A stretch of 64,000 bases of DNA from the NCBI RefSeq assembly GCF_024139115.2, contig NC_085139.1, positions 142,340,652 to 142,404,651 on the forward strand. The letters are read 5' to 3'. This DNA comes from Armigeres subalbatus (lineage: Eukaryota; Arthropoda; Insecta; Diptera; Culicidae). Position 1 is the stretch's first letter, and every line of letters begins with the position of its first letter. Positions 44,158 to 55,900 of this stretch are shown in pieces. The notes beneath the pieces were generated by a model. The model had not been told where the DNA came from. It worked only from the letters and a program-made list of their open reading frames with translations, and did no database searches. Position numbers and translations under genes: made by a program.

Positions 44158-46370
44158 TTTTCCATGAAAAAACATGAAACAAATCGATACCCAGCTGAAT
44201 ATTACCCAAACAACAATTTCATGATTACTGAATAAAGTTTTATTGGTATCTCGATAAAATCGTAAACATCAAGCTCAGAAACCTCCCTCGTATTGCGAGT
44301 ATTGAGAAAAAATATTTATCATATGAAATTGTTGAGTCATACAAAACTAAGTTGGCAGCTAAATCCAGTATGCCAGTACGTCATCGCATTCGGTCTATCA
44401 GCTGATTTTGCAATCGAATATAGACCTACCAGTCAGGTGGACCTTTGCCCAGCAATAACAAGCCTCCGTGAATTTCCGAAAGCAACGTACCATTTTTTTT
44501 GGCCTTCAGAGCATATGGTCTGATCCTCTGCATACGTCAACGTACAGATTTTTTTCATTGAGGACGATAATTTTTAATGACATTGAAAGATATAAGGATG
44601 GAATGAACCTATCGATGCATTAATGCGAACAATTTGTTTTATGCAGCTAATTACGAAGACAATTAATATTTGCAACTTGGCTAGTTTCAACAAAAATCTA
44701 TTCATCTACTTGCAGGTATGAGATTGCCTTTCTCGTGCGACGAAAAGGTAAATTAAAATAAGAATAGTGTCCAGCAGCACTGTGGAGGATATCTAGTGTT
44801 CACATTTGATTCATTTCATTCGAAGCCCGTTAAACGCAATTTGTTGCGAGTATATCGAGTTAGTATATGCCAGAATATATGATTTAAATACTACGTTTTA
44901 AATATATATTTTGATCTTGTGAAAGCATTTTGGACTGATATTCCTTCAGGAAAGGCAAAAAATAATAAATTATTAGAATAGCATTAACATTTCTATATAT
45001 TGTACTTAGAAAACTTCTAGCCTAGCTGATTTTATTTTATTAAATTTTCATCACTGTAATCAATAAAAATTTCTAAATTCAAATAACCTTGATATAAATA
45101 TTCTTGTTTTATAAGATTGTTTCAAGAATACTACTCAAACATACTTTCACTATTCAATTCAATCCTTCACTCCGATGGCATTAGACCTTCGGGTTGAGCA
45201 AAATTCGTACATATCCAGGCTCCCCATTGAGGCGATAATGCAAATCTACCTGCAGAACATGAATGTCTTGCCTTGGTGTTGCTTCTGCTGGTGAAAGCTT
45301 CCGAAAGCTAATTCAGTGATGATTGTCTTTCCATGAAATCCGGCTTCCTACATCGACATCAAGGCATCGTAAACAGTGTCCTTTTCGCATACCGATATGC
45401 ATCGTGCCAAAGGTGACAATTTGTACTCCACACATGACCGAGATCAATACATATGGCTTCGATTAATAGTTCCTGGCTTCCTCCCTCTGCTGATTTTGAA
45501 TGTTTAGCGTGTGTTTTTGTTTGTTTTCGTTCTTAAAAGTGAGTAGCAGTTCCGGTTCCGTGTTGGCAGTTGTTCCGTGAGAATAATTTGTGCTACACCA
45601 CTTCACAGAAGAAGGACGTTTCTATTTGAATAGTGGAAATGGCAAAGTCCTTTCCGAAATCAGATATCACTGTATAGGGAAAACATTTGTAGAACAATTT
45701 TAGTACCAACATTGTGTCATTGCATTAAATCCAACAATGCAAAAGAACTTCCTTAAATGAGCCAAGATATTGATATATTAGTTCTAAGAAAATGTAAATT
45801 TTCAACGGAATAGATTGAGTAATGTACAAGTGGAATGAATTTAGTCATCGCAATCCGCAACTCAGATATAGGAGAAGGTGGTCGTGATCAACAACCAACT
45901 TTGACGACAGATTTTATTTGAAGCGCAAATTGATTGCTACCATACAATATTCGTACTATAAGAAAAAATGATCAAACAATAAATTTATAGAGTTTACAAG
46001 TGATTAGTAACTCTTAAATTTATTGATGTATTTAGATGCCGTATTTGCAAATAAACTTTTATTTTTCACTTTATGTCTAATTTGGTTGTATGCCGCTGTG
46101 TTCGGACACCCCATCAAGAACAAATCAAATTTAATTTAAATTCCTAATTTCAGAGTTGATGTGAGCGAGGAATATCAATTTTGCTTGATTAAAAGGCGCT
46201 GACATCCCCAATACAATACCCAACAGAAATGCAGAGGTCCTCCACCTGCATCTATGTAGTACAGGTAGTATCGAAGTCTTTTACTGGAATATCGGATCTT
46301 AACTTCAACTTCCTTTAGGTTGTTGTTTTAATACTTGCTAACAGGGAAGTTGTATTCGTAACTTCTAGAA
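44158..46370. other. No gene seen
   Basis: AT-rich sequence with decayed repeat-like words (CCTTTCTCG / GAAAGGC around 44,730 and 44,950). No supported gene, promoter or RNA. Confidence 0.4.
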
Positions 46371-48030
46371 GATCAAACGAACAAAACGTCGAATGAACGG
46401 GAGCGGGCCATTTGGCATAACGTCATTTGGCATAATGCCAGGCGTTTGTGGCATAAAAGGCCATTTAACATATCGGTGGCATTTAGCATAACGAACGGTA
46501 TTTAGCATAATTGTGACCAGTGTCAAAAGTGAGGGAGTCTTTTTGGCATAACGGACATTTGGCAAAATTTTTCTTTGCGTTGGCTAAATAAATGGTGACT
46601 AAGTGAAGTGCAGGGAACACCCCGGAATAGTAAATATATAACGTCCGTCGATCACACTATTAAAAAGACGGTACCATCCCTTGTGGAAATGATGCATTTG
46701 CTGATTTTAATGCAAAAGTAGACATGTACCCGGATTAGAACAGTATGGTGTGCCGAATTATGGTAATGGAGGATATGATACCTTCTTTAAAAAGTGGGCG
46801 TGTGGCTTATTATGGCAATGGTGGATGTGATCCTCTTCTTCTAAAGTGGGTACCCCTTGGCAGATTGAGGCAAGAATTAGGATGTGATCCCTTCTTCAAA
46901 GTAGGCGCTTGCATGGATTTGGCAAAGGAGGATGTGATCCCTTCTTTAAAATTAGGCGCATGCCCGGATAATGACAATGGCGGATGTGATTCCTTCTTTA
47001 AAAGAAGTCGCTTGCCCGGATTGAGACAATGGTGGATGTGATTCCTTCTTTAAAAGAAGGCGCTTGCTCCGACTAAGGTCATGGTGGATGCGATCCATTC
47101 TTTAAAAGTAGGCACTTGCATGGATTATGGCAATGGAGGATGTGATCCCTTTGCTTTAAAAGTAGGCGCTTGCCCAGATTAGAGCAATGGTGGATGTAAT
47201 CACTTCTTTAAAGAAATGGAATGTGTGGCCCCATTGGTTGGCGATGGTGGATGTGATCCTTTCTATTTAAAAAGTAGGCCCTGCCCGAGATTGTGGCAAT
47301 GGTGCAGATGTGACTCCTTCTTCATGAAAGTGAAGCACTTGCCGAGAATAAATCAATGGCTGATGCGATCTCTTCCCGAGTAGCACTAATTCAGATTGAT
47401 TTTGTTTTGCATTAACTCTATATGTGACTTGAGTTGATTTAGTAACTCGTCTGTGACAAGATTGTATTACTTAAGTTTTTAAAGTTAAGGCGCTTTGCCC
47501 GGATTAAAGGCAATGTGTGGATTTGATCCGGTCTTAAGAGCGCATGCCTTGATTGAAACAATATTGGATGCTGTCCCTATACTTTAAAAATGGGCATGTG
47601 GCCGGAATAAGTCAATGATGGATATTGATCCCTCCCTCAGGCCAGTGATTCTGCCGTTTTGTTATTTCGGATTCTTCCGGAAAAATGTCTACCATAGGTC
47701 CTAAATTTATCCAAGAAAACAGCGTCGACCTACTTTATTTACGGTAAATAATACTTGAAATATCCCATTCGCTTTCACAGTTCAGAAATTATGCCAAATG
47801 TCCGTTATGTGAAGCCCACTCTTGCAGTTCCCTAAATTATGCCAAATATCCGTTATGCCAGAAATGTATAAATTGCTTGCCAAATGGCCCTCTTGCAATT
47901 CCTAAATTATACCCAAATATCCGTTATGCCAAATGTTCTGAATTATGCCGGAAATGGCCCTTTATGTGTGATGACCTTATGCCAAATGACATTATGCCAA
48001 ATGACTATATGCCAAATTACCCAGACCCGA
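46371..48030. mobile_element. Fold-back-like element with internal ~50-bp minisatellite
   Basis: The left end (46,390-46,570) has repeated TTTGGCATAACG words and the right end (about 47,790-48,025) has their reverse complement (ATGCCAAATGTCCGTTATG and variants), so the ends form long repetitive inverted arms. Between them (about 46,740-47,650) is a tandem series of about 50-52 bp units with GGATGTGATCCCTTCTTTAA. No coding capacity; open frames through it are repeats. Confidence 0.75.
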
Positions 48031-48059
48031 TATGAACAAAATGATTTTTTTTTCATTAA

Positions 48060-49190
48060 AACTCGATTGCCTTCGTTGCAAGAGGACTACAAGCATCCTT
48101 TTACGCCTCTCAGGAAAGCATTCACTTCCAGCTTAGGCTTCCAGGAAACAGAACCTCCTTTCCAAGTGGTTAGGCTGCCTTCTTTTCAAAGAGGCTCCGG
48201 AGCCTCCTCTCAGAACACTGCTCCAGACCTCCTCCTCTAAAAAGAAGAGCTCCAGAACCTCCTCTCCAACACACTCAGGAAGCCTCCCTCTAAAAAAGAG
48301 AGCTGGCAGCAGCCTCCTCTCAAGAGGCTCCCGGCAGCCTCCTCTCCAAGAAGGCTCAGGCCTCCTCTCAAAGAGGCTCGGAAGTCTCACTCTCAAGAGG
48401 CTCCAAGGGAAGCCTCCTCTCAAGAGGCTCCAAGCCTCACTCTCAAGAGGCTCAAGCCTCACAGCCTCAAGAGGCTCCAAGGCCTCCTCTCAAGAAGAGC
48501 TCGAAAGGCCTTCTTTTCTAGAAAACTCAAAAAGCCTCCTTTTCTAGAGACTCAAAAACCTCTTGTCCAAAGATGCTCAGGAAGCCTTCTTTCCAAGAAA
48601 CTCAAATCCACCTCCTTTCAAGAGAAACAGAAGCCTTTTCCAAGAGGATCAGAGGCTCGCTTTTCGAGAGGCTCGAAGAAACTCTCTTTTCAAAGAGGTT
48701 CCGGAAGCCTCCTTTTGAGTAGTTAGAGTTGCCTTCTTTCAAAGAGGCTCCGTAAAGCCTGCTTTCAGAGAATCAGAAGTCTACTTTCAAGTGGTTCAGG
48801 AAGCCTTCTTTCAAGATGCTCAGCAGCCTCCTTACAAAGAGGCTCCAGAGCATCGTTTCAATAGGCTTGGAAACGCTTATTACTATCAAAGAGGATCAGA
48901 AGCGTTCTTTCCAAAGATGCAGCAGGAAGCTTTCCTTTTAAGTGGCTCCAAAACCGCCTGCAAAAGGCTCCGAAGCCTCTCTACAGAGAGGTTCAGAACC
49001 CTCTAATAAAGAGGCGAGCGCGGAATCCTACACTAAAAGAATTAAAAGCTTAAGGCGCGCTACCCTTCAAAAGGGCTCGGAATTATGTTTTCAAGAGGAT
49101 TGGAAGCCCTATTTTTCGAGGAGGTGGTACCTCAAATCATGAAAAAAGTTCAGAAGGAGGTACCTCTCCAGAAATAATTTGGAACCGCTG
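48060..49190. repeat. ~24-bp minisatellite built on GCCTCC...GAGGC palindromes
   Basis: Tandem units of about 24 bp containing AAGCCTCCTTTCAAGAGGCT and many variants, decaying to the right. Each unit is itself a short inverted repeat (GCCTC...GAGGC), so single strands can form serial hairpins. The 71-118 codon frames crossing it are not genes. Confidence 0.85.
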
Positions 49191-49196
49191 CTCTAA

Positions 49197-50200
49197 AACC
49201 TATCTTGCATCAAAATCAGAAAAAAAAAATCATTAATAACATTCTGCACAACTTTTTGCTTTACTTATTGCCACTCTTCGTTTACATTTTCTAATACTCA
49301 ACTCAAGTCGAACACTGATCTTAGAATGCAGTCTTGGATAGAGTTTACCAGGCTCTAGAACATCAATCTTGCATCAAAATCAGAAGAAAAAAATCATAAA
49401 CAACATTCTACGCAACTCTTCTCACTCATTCTTACACTTTGTTTACATTTTCTAACACTGAACTCAAAGTAAAACATTTTATTGGATTAAGCGGTCGTGC
49501 ATAGAGGTTGCACAGGCTCCTAGAACATTATTTGCATCAAAATCCACACAAAAATAACTTAATCACATTCTACGCAGCTTTTTGCTTATTTGTTCTAACA
49601 CTGAACTCAGGTCAAACACTGATCTCAGGAATGCAATTTAGTACTCATGACCTAAGGGTGTTTTCTGCGGATGGCGAGAGCCACTTTTCTGCTGCGCTCA
49701 AGCGAGCAGAGGGATATTTTGAAATCACTCCATAAACAAAAATTATTTTGCAGTTACTTGGCTGTCAAACATTTCCCGCTCTTAAATTTCTCTTTTTCCA
49801 CGCTGCATGAGGGGCGCACTAAATGCGCTAGACTCTTCCCCTTGACTTTACGATTGTTTACACTTATTGATGCTCCAATCAGCTGCTGGAATCTCGTTGA
49901 GAATTTCGTAACGAGTCCTTTTTAATTGCATTCCCACTAATTTTCACTCGAAAATATAATGTGAGAATATTTTGTTACAAAAGATATAAAACTCAAACAA
50001 AGTTTATTTTATTTTCCAAAATAATAATAATACTTCTGCCATTTATTAGATCAGAAACGAATTTATAACCACAATCTTCAATGTTTGGCTCCGGCACAAT
50101 AGAAAATTTACGGCTTCGAACGTTTGACAACCAAATCCGATTCTATCCGCACCACCCAGCTCATGACCAATGTTATATGCCCTCTTATTCCCGGTTCACA
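49197..50200. repeat. Tandem ~170-bp repeats, copy B
   Basis: Collinear with 23,570-24,500 (CCTATCTTGCATCAAAATCAG onward) but without the 23,831-24,282 insert and with its own 507-bp insert at 49,653-50,159. Confidence 0.8.
49653..50159. mobile_element. 507-bp insertion specific to copy B, 9-bp TSD
   Basis: CTCATGACC occurs at 49,644-49,652 and 50,160-50,168; copy A has it once with no insert (24,464-24,472). The ends CTAAGGGTG... and ...CACCCAG give weak terminal inverted repeats (GGGTG). An 8-bp duplication with the extra base inside the element is equally possible, which would fit a hAT- or P-like non-autonomous element. No coding frame of note. Confidence 0.75.
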
Positions 50201-51926
50201 TATATCTTAATCCCATTGCAAAATCTCCAATGTATACAATAACTTTTTCCAAATAACATAACGATTACTGTAAACTGCGTTGACAAGTTATAAGACATTT
50301 AAATGTTGCATATTATACCCTCTTACACCCTATAGTGCTGATTGAAATAATTTGCAAAATGCACAGTTGAACATAAAAAAAAAGAAAAGAAAAATAAACA
50401 ACTAAAGGAAACTAAATGCTTTGCAGCACTCTTCATTTGGAGATAAGCTGATCCATCCGCTCCGAACAGTCCCATAAGAAACGACTAGCATTGGAATAAA
50501 AGTACGCCCGTTGTTATTATTATCATCCGTTGGTCACCAATAGGTTATGCTCTGCTATGCTTTGACTTTTTCAATTATCGTTTTCTTTCGAGATATGTCA
50601 ATAAACACATGTACTACCAAGAACATGTTAGAATTCATTCTATATATAATAAAAGTAGAATGGCACGAACAATTTGAAGCGATGATTTTTGATTGGGATA
50701 GCTATAATAGTTCCAAATAGTAAGATATAGAAACGGACAATGAACAGATTGCTATAAATAAATTGTTATTGTTATAAATAAAAATTCATATTATTTAAAT
50801 TGAAGCGTTGTGACACTCCATAATTGCAATGTGATTGTGTCCATAAAAATCATCAACCACCATGGATTTGTAATTGGTGGACATTTCCAATACCAAATTC
50901 AGTAAGCATACACGTGGGATTCATTTTTGTTAACATCCAGCAACAGTAAACATTGCACGCATTCGGAAGAATTCAGCCCAACTTAGAAGCGAAATTATTA
51001 ATCCAAGCCTGGTCTAAGCATGGGGATTAACTGATGGTAAAAAAAAAAAAAAAAAAAAAAATTTGTCAGAGAAAAGCATCAGTTTTTCTTTTAGGTTTGG
51101 AAGTGAATATTTACGAATTATGTTATGTTTCACGATGCTGGCTGTTTTATGTTTTACATCCCCTCTAACTGTTATTACCAGCTATCAAACGCACCAATAA
51201 CAAAGATCATTTTGCCCCGATTTTTTCAATGCACAACAATGCACCTCAAAACAAAATCAATAAAGATATGACCCATTATTGCATCAATACATAATGCTTT
51301 AGGGAAAAAAGAGCCATGACTAAATTAATCGATATTTTACATGTTTCCGCTATGATTTCACAATAGTTTCATATCGACATCACTGTGTTTGCTGCCTTGC
51401 TGATCAATGATTGCTTGCATACGACGCTACCGACATGACGTGCAGAGTGTTGATTCGGCGAACGTCGTTGGCATAAACTTAATGCGCTATTGGAAATTTT
51501 TTCACTTTGTTCGCAGCTTATATATCTTCCCTAAATTAGCGCTATGTGATAATATCATCCATATCGCCGCATAGATTGAACTTAGGAACTAAGTCCAGAT
51601 TTACTTTTTTAGTGAGAAGATGTTCAATTGTATGTAGGCAATATATCAATTAAATTTATCTGTGCAAAATCCGGGTTGGAGTGGGGTGGTTGATTTGTTT
51701 GACTGTGTTTAGTAAGCCTGCAAAGGCAGCCATTCTGGATGACATGTCATGAAGCCTTAACGTGTGATAAATGATTGAAGTAAATTGTAATTATAATGAA
51801 TGGTTTAAATGTTTTACTTTTGGCATTTATTATGTGTATCAAAGTGATAGTTTAATCTTTTAACTTTGAATAAGTTTCGGATAAAATAACTTCTAACATT
51901 CTTAATATAACAAATAACAGATTAAC
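50200..51926. other. Block B intergenic sequence with ~960-bp insertion
   Basis: Collinear with 24,500-25,200 except for about 960 extra bases (about 50,790-51,750), which contain a 23-A run at 51,039-51,061. That run may be the poly(A) tail of a retroposed sequence lying to its left. No gene recognised. Confidence 0.5.
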
Positions 51927-52272
51927 TTAATGTTTATTGGTTTTCATTTTCTGAACAACAGCATTGACCAGCTGTTCCTCTCACTCAGGGAGTAAGAGGG
52001 GAGCAGTTCAGGAACTCTGGCAAGATTCAGGGAGAGAGGTGGCAACAGACTGAGATCCAATTCACCCCAGATGCACCAAAATGGCTACCCAGAACGTTGA
52101 TTAGTTTTGCGTTGACGATTACTTTCGACGTTAGCCGGATGTTGGCTTTCACGAAGCGATAATATCTCCCCACATTCGATGTTGTCCGAAACTTGGATTG
52201 GATCCGCAGACACAAGATTGCAGAAGCAACGGCAAGGGCAATAATGGCGGTGATAGCAAGTACGACCTTCAT
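51927..52272 (-). pseudogene. Second copy of the secreted proline-rich protein gene, frameshifted
   Basis: Matches 25,202-25,528 along its whole length, from the ATG (52,270-52,272) with an identical signal-peptide start MKVVLAITA to the stop (51,927-51,929). Numerous 1-7 base insertions shift the frame several times, starting within the signal peptide. The promoter TATA and initiator are preserved. Because neighbouring non-coding sequence shows the same insertion style, these breaks are as likely to be sequencing errors as true pseudogene damage. Confidence 0.75.
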
Positions 52273-52775
52273 TCTACTGGACCCAGAAGCTACGGGAATG
52301 TTTAGACGGTTTTGAATTCGGAATTGACCACTGATGGAGAACTTAGAAACCAAATGGAGGTTTTATATCCTACAGCATTGTCGTTTATCAGGTCAGTCGC
52401 GTCTTAATCAATGTTACGAGGGATTATACGCCGCGGAAGCGTCGATTCATAAATCAAACCATCTGTGATTCGAGATTCAAAGATAAAGCAAATTCGTTAA
52501 CTGGCGTTGATAAGCGTGAGAATTTCTACCGGTTAATCATTTTTGAAAATGCGTACCAGAATAATTGGTGAATCATACATAATGATATAATTATCCAGGA
52601 AAATTGTCCTCGAATTCGTTTGACGAAATGTGGTGTGTTGTTTGTTGGATAATTCAATATTGGTTCATTCTAATTTCTATCAATTCGCATAATTCTACTT
52701 CACTAATAATATAACTCTTGTATTATTTTTTGTGAATCTACAGTATTTCAGTTTGCTGCAAAGTGAAATTAAATG

Positions 52776-52983
52776 TGTAATAACAGCGACGTTTCTAAGC
52801 CAAATAAACATTGTTGCATTTGAATATCATGAAGCTAGCACGATGATACTTTTATGTCCAGGGATGTCGAGAGAATTTCCAACTCGAAACTTTCCACGAC
52901 AGTACTGGAAATCGAAACCCGCCACCTCAGTATGGTCTTGTTTTGAGCCGCGCATTTTAGCACACGGTTGAGGCAGGCCCCAT
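52776..52983 (-). mobile_element. Feilai: 3'-truncated Feilai SINE, copy B
   Basis: Collinear with 25,998-26,194, same truncation and same junction to the satellite array on its 5' side. Confidence 0.75.
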
Positions 52984-52986
52984 AAT

Positions 52987-55900
52987 TGAATTAGATTTGG
53001 ATTGATTTTGGATTTGGATTGGATTTGGATTGGGTTTGGATTGGATTTGGATTGGATTTGGATTTGGATTGGATTTGGATTGGATTTGGATTGGATTTGG
53101 ATTGGATTTGGATTGGTTGGTTGGTTTGGATTGGTTTGGATTGGTTTGGATTGGTTTGGATTGATTTGATTTGGATTGGTTGGATTGGTTGGTTGGATTT
53201 GGATTGGATTTGGATTGGTTTGGATTGGTTTGGATTTGGTTTGGATTGGTTGGATTGGTTTGGATTGGTTGGTTTGGTTTGGATTCTGGTTTGGATTGGT
53301 TTGGATTGGTTTGGATTGGTTGGTTGGTTTGGGATTGGGTTTGGATTGGATTTGGTTGGTTTGGATTGGGTTTTGGATTGGTTTGGATTGGTTTGGTTGG
53401 TTTGGTTGGTTTGGATTGGTTTGGTTGGTTTGGATTGGTTTGGATTGGTTTTGGATTGGATTTGGATTGGATTTGGATTGGTTTGGATTGGTTGGATTGG
53501 TTTGGATTGGTTTGGATTGGTTGGATTGGTTTGGATTGGTTTGGATTGGTTTGGATTGGTTTGGATTGGTTTGGATTGGTTTGGATTGGTTTGGTTGGTT
53601 TGGTTTGGTTGGTTTGGATTGGTTTGGATTGGTTTGGTTGGTTTGGATTGGATTGGTTTGGATTGGTTTGGATTTGGATTGGGATTTGGGATTGGTTGGG
53701 ATTGGTTTGGATTGGTTTGGATTGGTTTGGGATTGGGATTTGGGATTGGTTTGGGATTGGTTTGGATTTGGTTGGTTGGTTGGGATTGGTTTGGATTGGT
53801 TTGGTTGGTTTGGATTGGTTTGGGATTGGTTTGGATTGGTTTGGATTGGTTTGGGATTGGTTGTGGATTGGTTTGGATTGGTTTGGATTGGATTTGGGAT
53901 TGGATTTGGTTGGTTTGGGATTGGTTTGGATTGGTTTGGTTGGTTTGGTTGGTTTGGATTGGTTTGGTTGGTTTGGTTGGTTTGGATTTGGTTTGGATTG
54001 GTTTGGATTGGATTTGGTTGGTTTGGATTGGTTTGGATTGGTTTGGATTGGTTTGGGTTGTTGGTTTGGGATTGGTTTGGATTGGTTTGGATTGGTTTGG
54101 TTGGTTTGGATTGGTTGGATTGGTTTGGTTGGTTTGGATTGGTTTGGATTGGTTTGGATTGGTTTGGATTGGGATTTGGATTGGTTTGGGTTGGGTTTGG
54201 TTGGTTTGGATTGGTTTGGATTGGTTTGGGTTGGTTTGGGTTTGGTTTGGTTTGGGATTGGATTGGTTTGGATTGGTTTGGGATTTGGTTTGGTTGGATT
54301 TGGATTGGTTTGGTTGGTTTGGTTGGTTTGGATTGGTTTGGTTGGATTGGGTTTGGATTTGGGTTTGGATTGGGTTTGGTTTGGTTGGATTTGGTTTGGA
54401 TTGGATTTGGTTGGTTTGGTTGGTTTGGTTGGTTTGGATTGGTTTGGATTGGTTTGGTTGGTTTTGGATTGGTTTGGTTGGTTTGGATTGGTTTGGATTT
54501 GGTTTGGTTGGTTTGGGATTGGTTTGGATTGGTTTGGTTGGTTTGGTTGGTTTGGTTTGGATTTGGATTGGTTTGGATTGGTTTGGATTTGGTTTGGTTG
54601 GTTTGGGATTTGGGTTTGGATTGGTTTGGATTTGGTTTGGATTGGTTTGGTTGGTTTGGATTGGTTTGGATTTGGTTTGGTTGGTTTGGATTGGTTTGGT
54701 TGGTTTGGATTGGATTTGGATTGGTTTGGATTGGTTTGGATTGGTTGGACTGGTTGGTTGGATTGGTTTGGATTGGTTTGGATTGGTTTGGATTGGTTTG
54801 GATTGGTTTGGATTGGTTTGGATTGGTTTGGTTGGTTTGGATTGGTTTGGATTGGTTTGGATTGGTTTGGTTGGTTTGGGTTGGTTGGATTGGTTTGGAT
54901 TGGTTTGGATTGGTTTGGATTGGTTTGGGATTGGTTTGGTTGGTTTGGATTGGTTTGGATTGGATCTGGATTGGTTTGGTTGGTTTGGATTGGTTGGTTG
55001 GTTTGGTTTGGTTGGTTGGATTGGTTTGGATTGGTTTGGTTGGTTTGGTTGGTTTGGTTGGTTTGGTTGGTTTGGATTGGTTTGGGTTGGTTTGGGATTG
55101 GTTTGGTTGGTTTGGATTGGTTTGGATTGGTTTGGATTGGTTTGGATTGGTTTGGGTTGGTTTGGATTGGTTTGGGATTGGTTTGGGATTGGTTTGGGAT
55201 TGGTTTGGATTGGATTTGGATTGGATTTGGATTGGTTGGTTTGGATTGGTTGGATTGGTTTGGTTGGTTTGGATTGGTTTGGATTGGATTTGGTTGGTTT
55301 GGTTGGTTTGGATTGGTTTGGATTGGTTTGGATTGGTTTGGATTGGTTTGGATTGGTTTGGTTGGTTTGGATTGGTTTGGATTGGTTTGGTTGGTTTGGA
55401 TTGGTTTGGTTGGTTTGGTTGGTTTGGGATTGGTTTGGTTGGTTTGGATTGGTTTGGTTGGTTTGGTTGGTTTGGATTGGATTTGGATTGGTTTGGGTTG
55501 GTTTGGTTGGTTTGGTTGGTTTGGATTGGTTTGGATTGGTTTGGGATTGGTTTGGTTGGTTTGGGATTGGTTTGGATTGGATTGGTTGGTTGGATTGGTT
55601 TGGATTGGGTTTGGATTGGTTTGGTTGGGTTTGGTTGGTTTGGATTGGTTTGGATTGGTTTGGATTGGATTTGGATTGGTTTGGATTGGTTGGGGTTGGT
55701 TTGGATTGGTTTGGATTGGTTTGGATTGGTTTGGGATTGGATTTGGATTATGTTTTGATTGGTTTGGGATTGGATTGGATTGGATTGGATTTGGAATGGA
55801 TGTGGTTACGAATTGGAGTGGATTTGGATTGGATTTGGATTGGTTGGATTGGTTTGGTTTGGATTGGTTTGGTTGGTTTGGTTGGTTTGGATTGGTTTGG

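Noticed and set aside
46745..47041. 98-codon frame with repeated GCDPF-like words
   Set aside because: Product of the ~50-bp minisatellite; not a repeat protein gene since the frame shifts with unit length.
46390..47660. CRISPR-like array of ~50-bp repeats
   Set aside because: Units are contiguous without unique spacers, lie inside a eukaryotic fold-back element and have no cas genes; a minisatellite.
47884..48480. 115-118 codon frames on both strands
   Set aside because: They cross the inverted end of the fold-back element and the ~24-bp minisatellite; low-complexity shadows.
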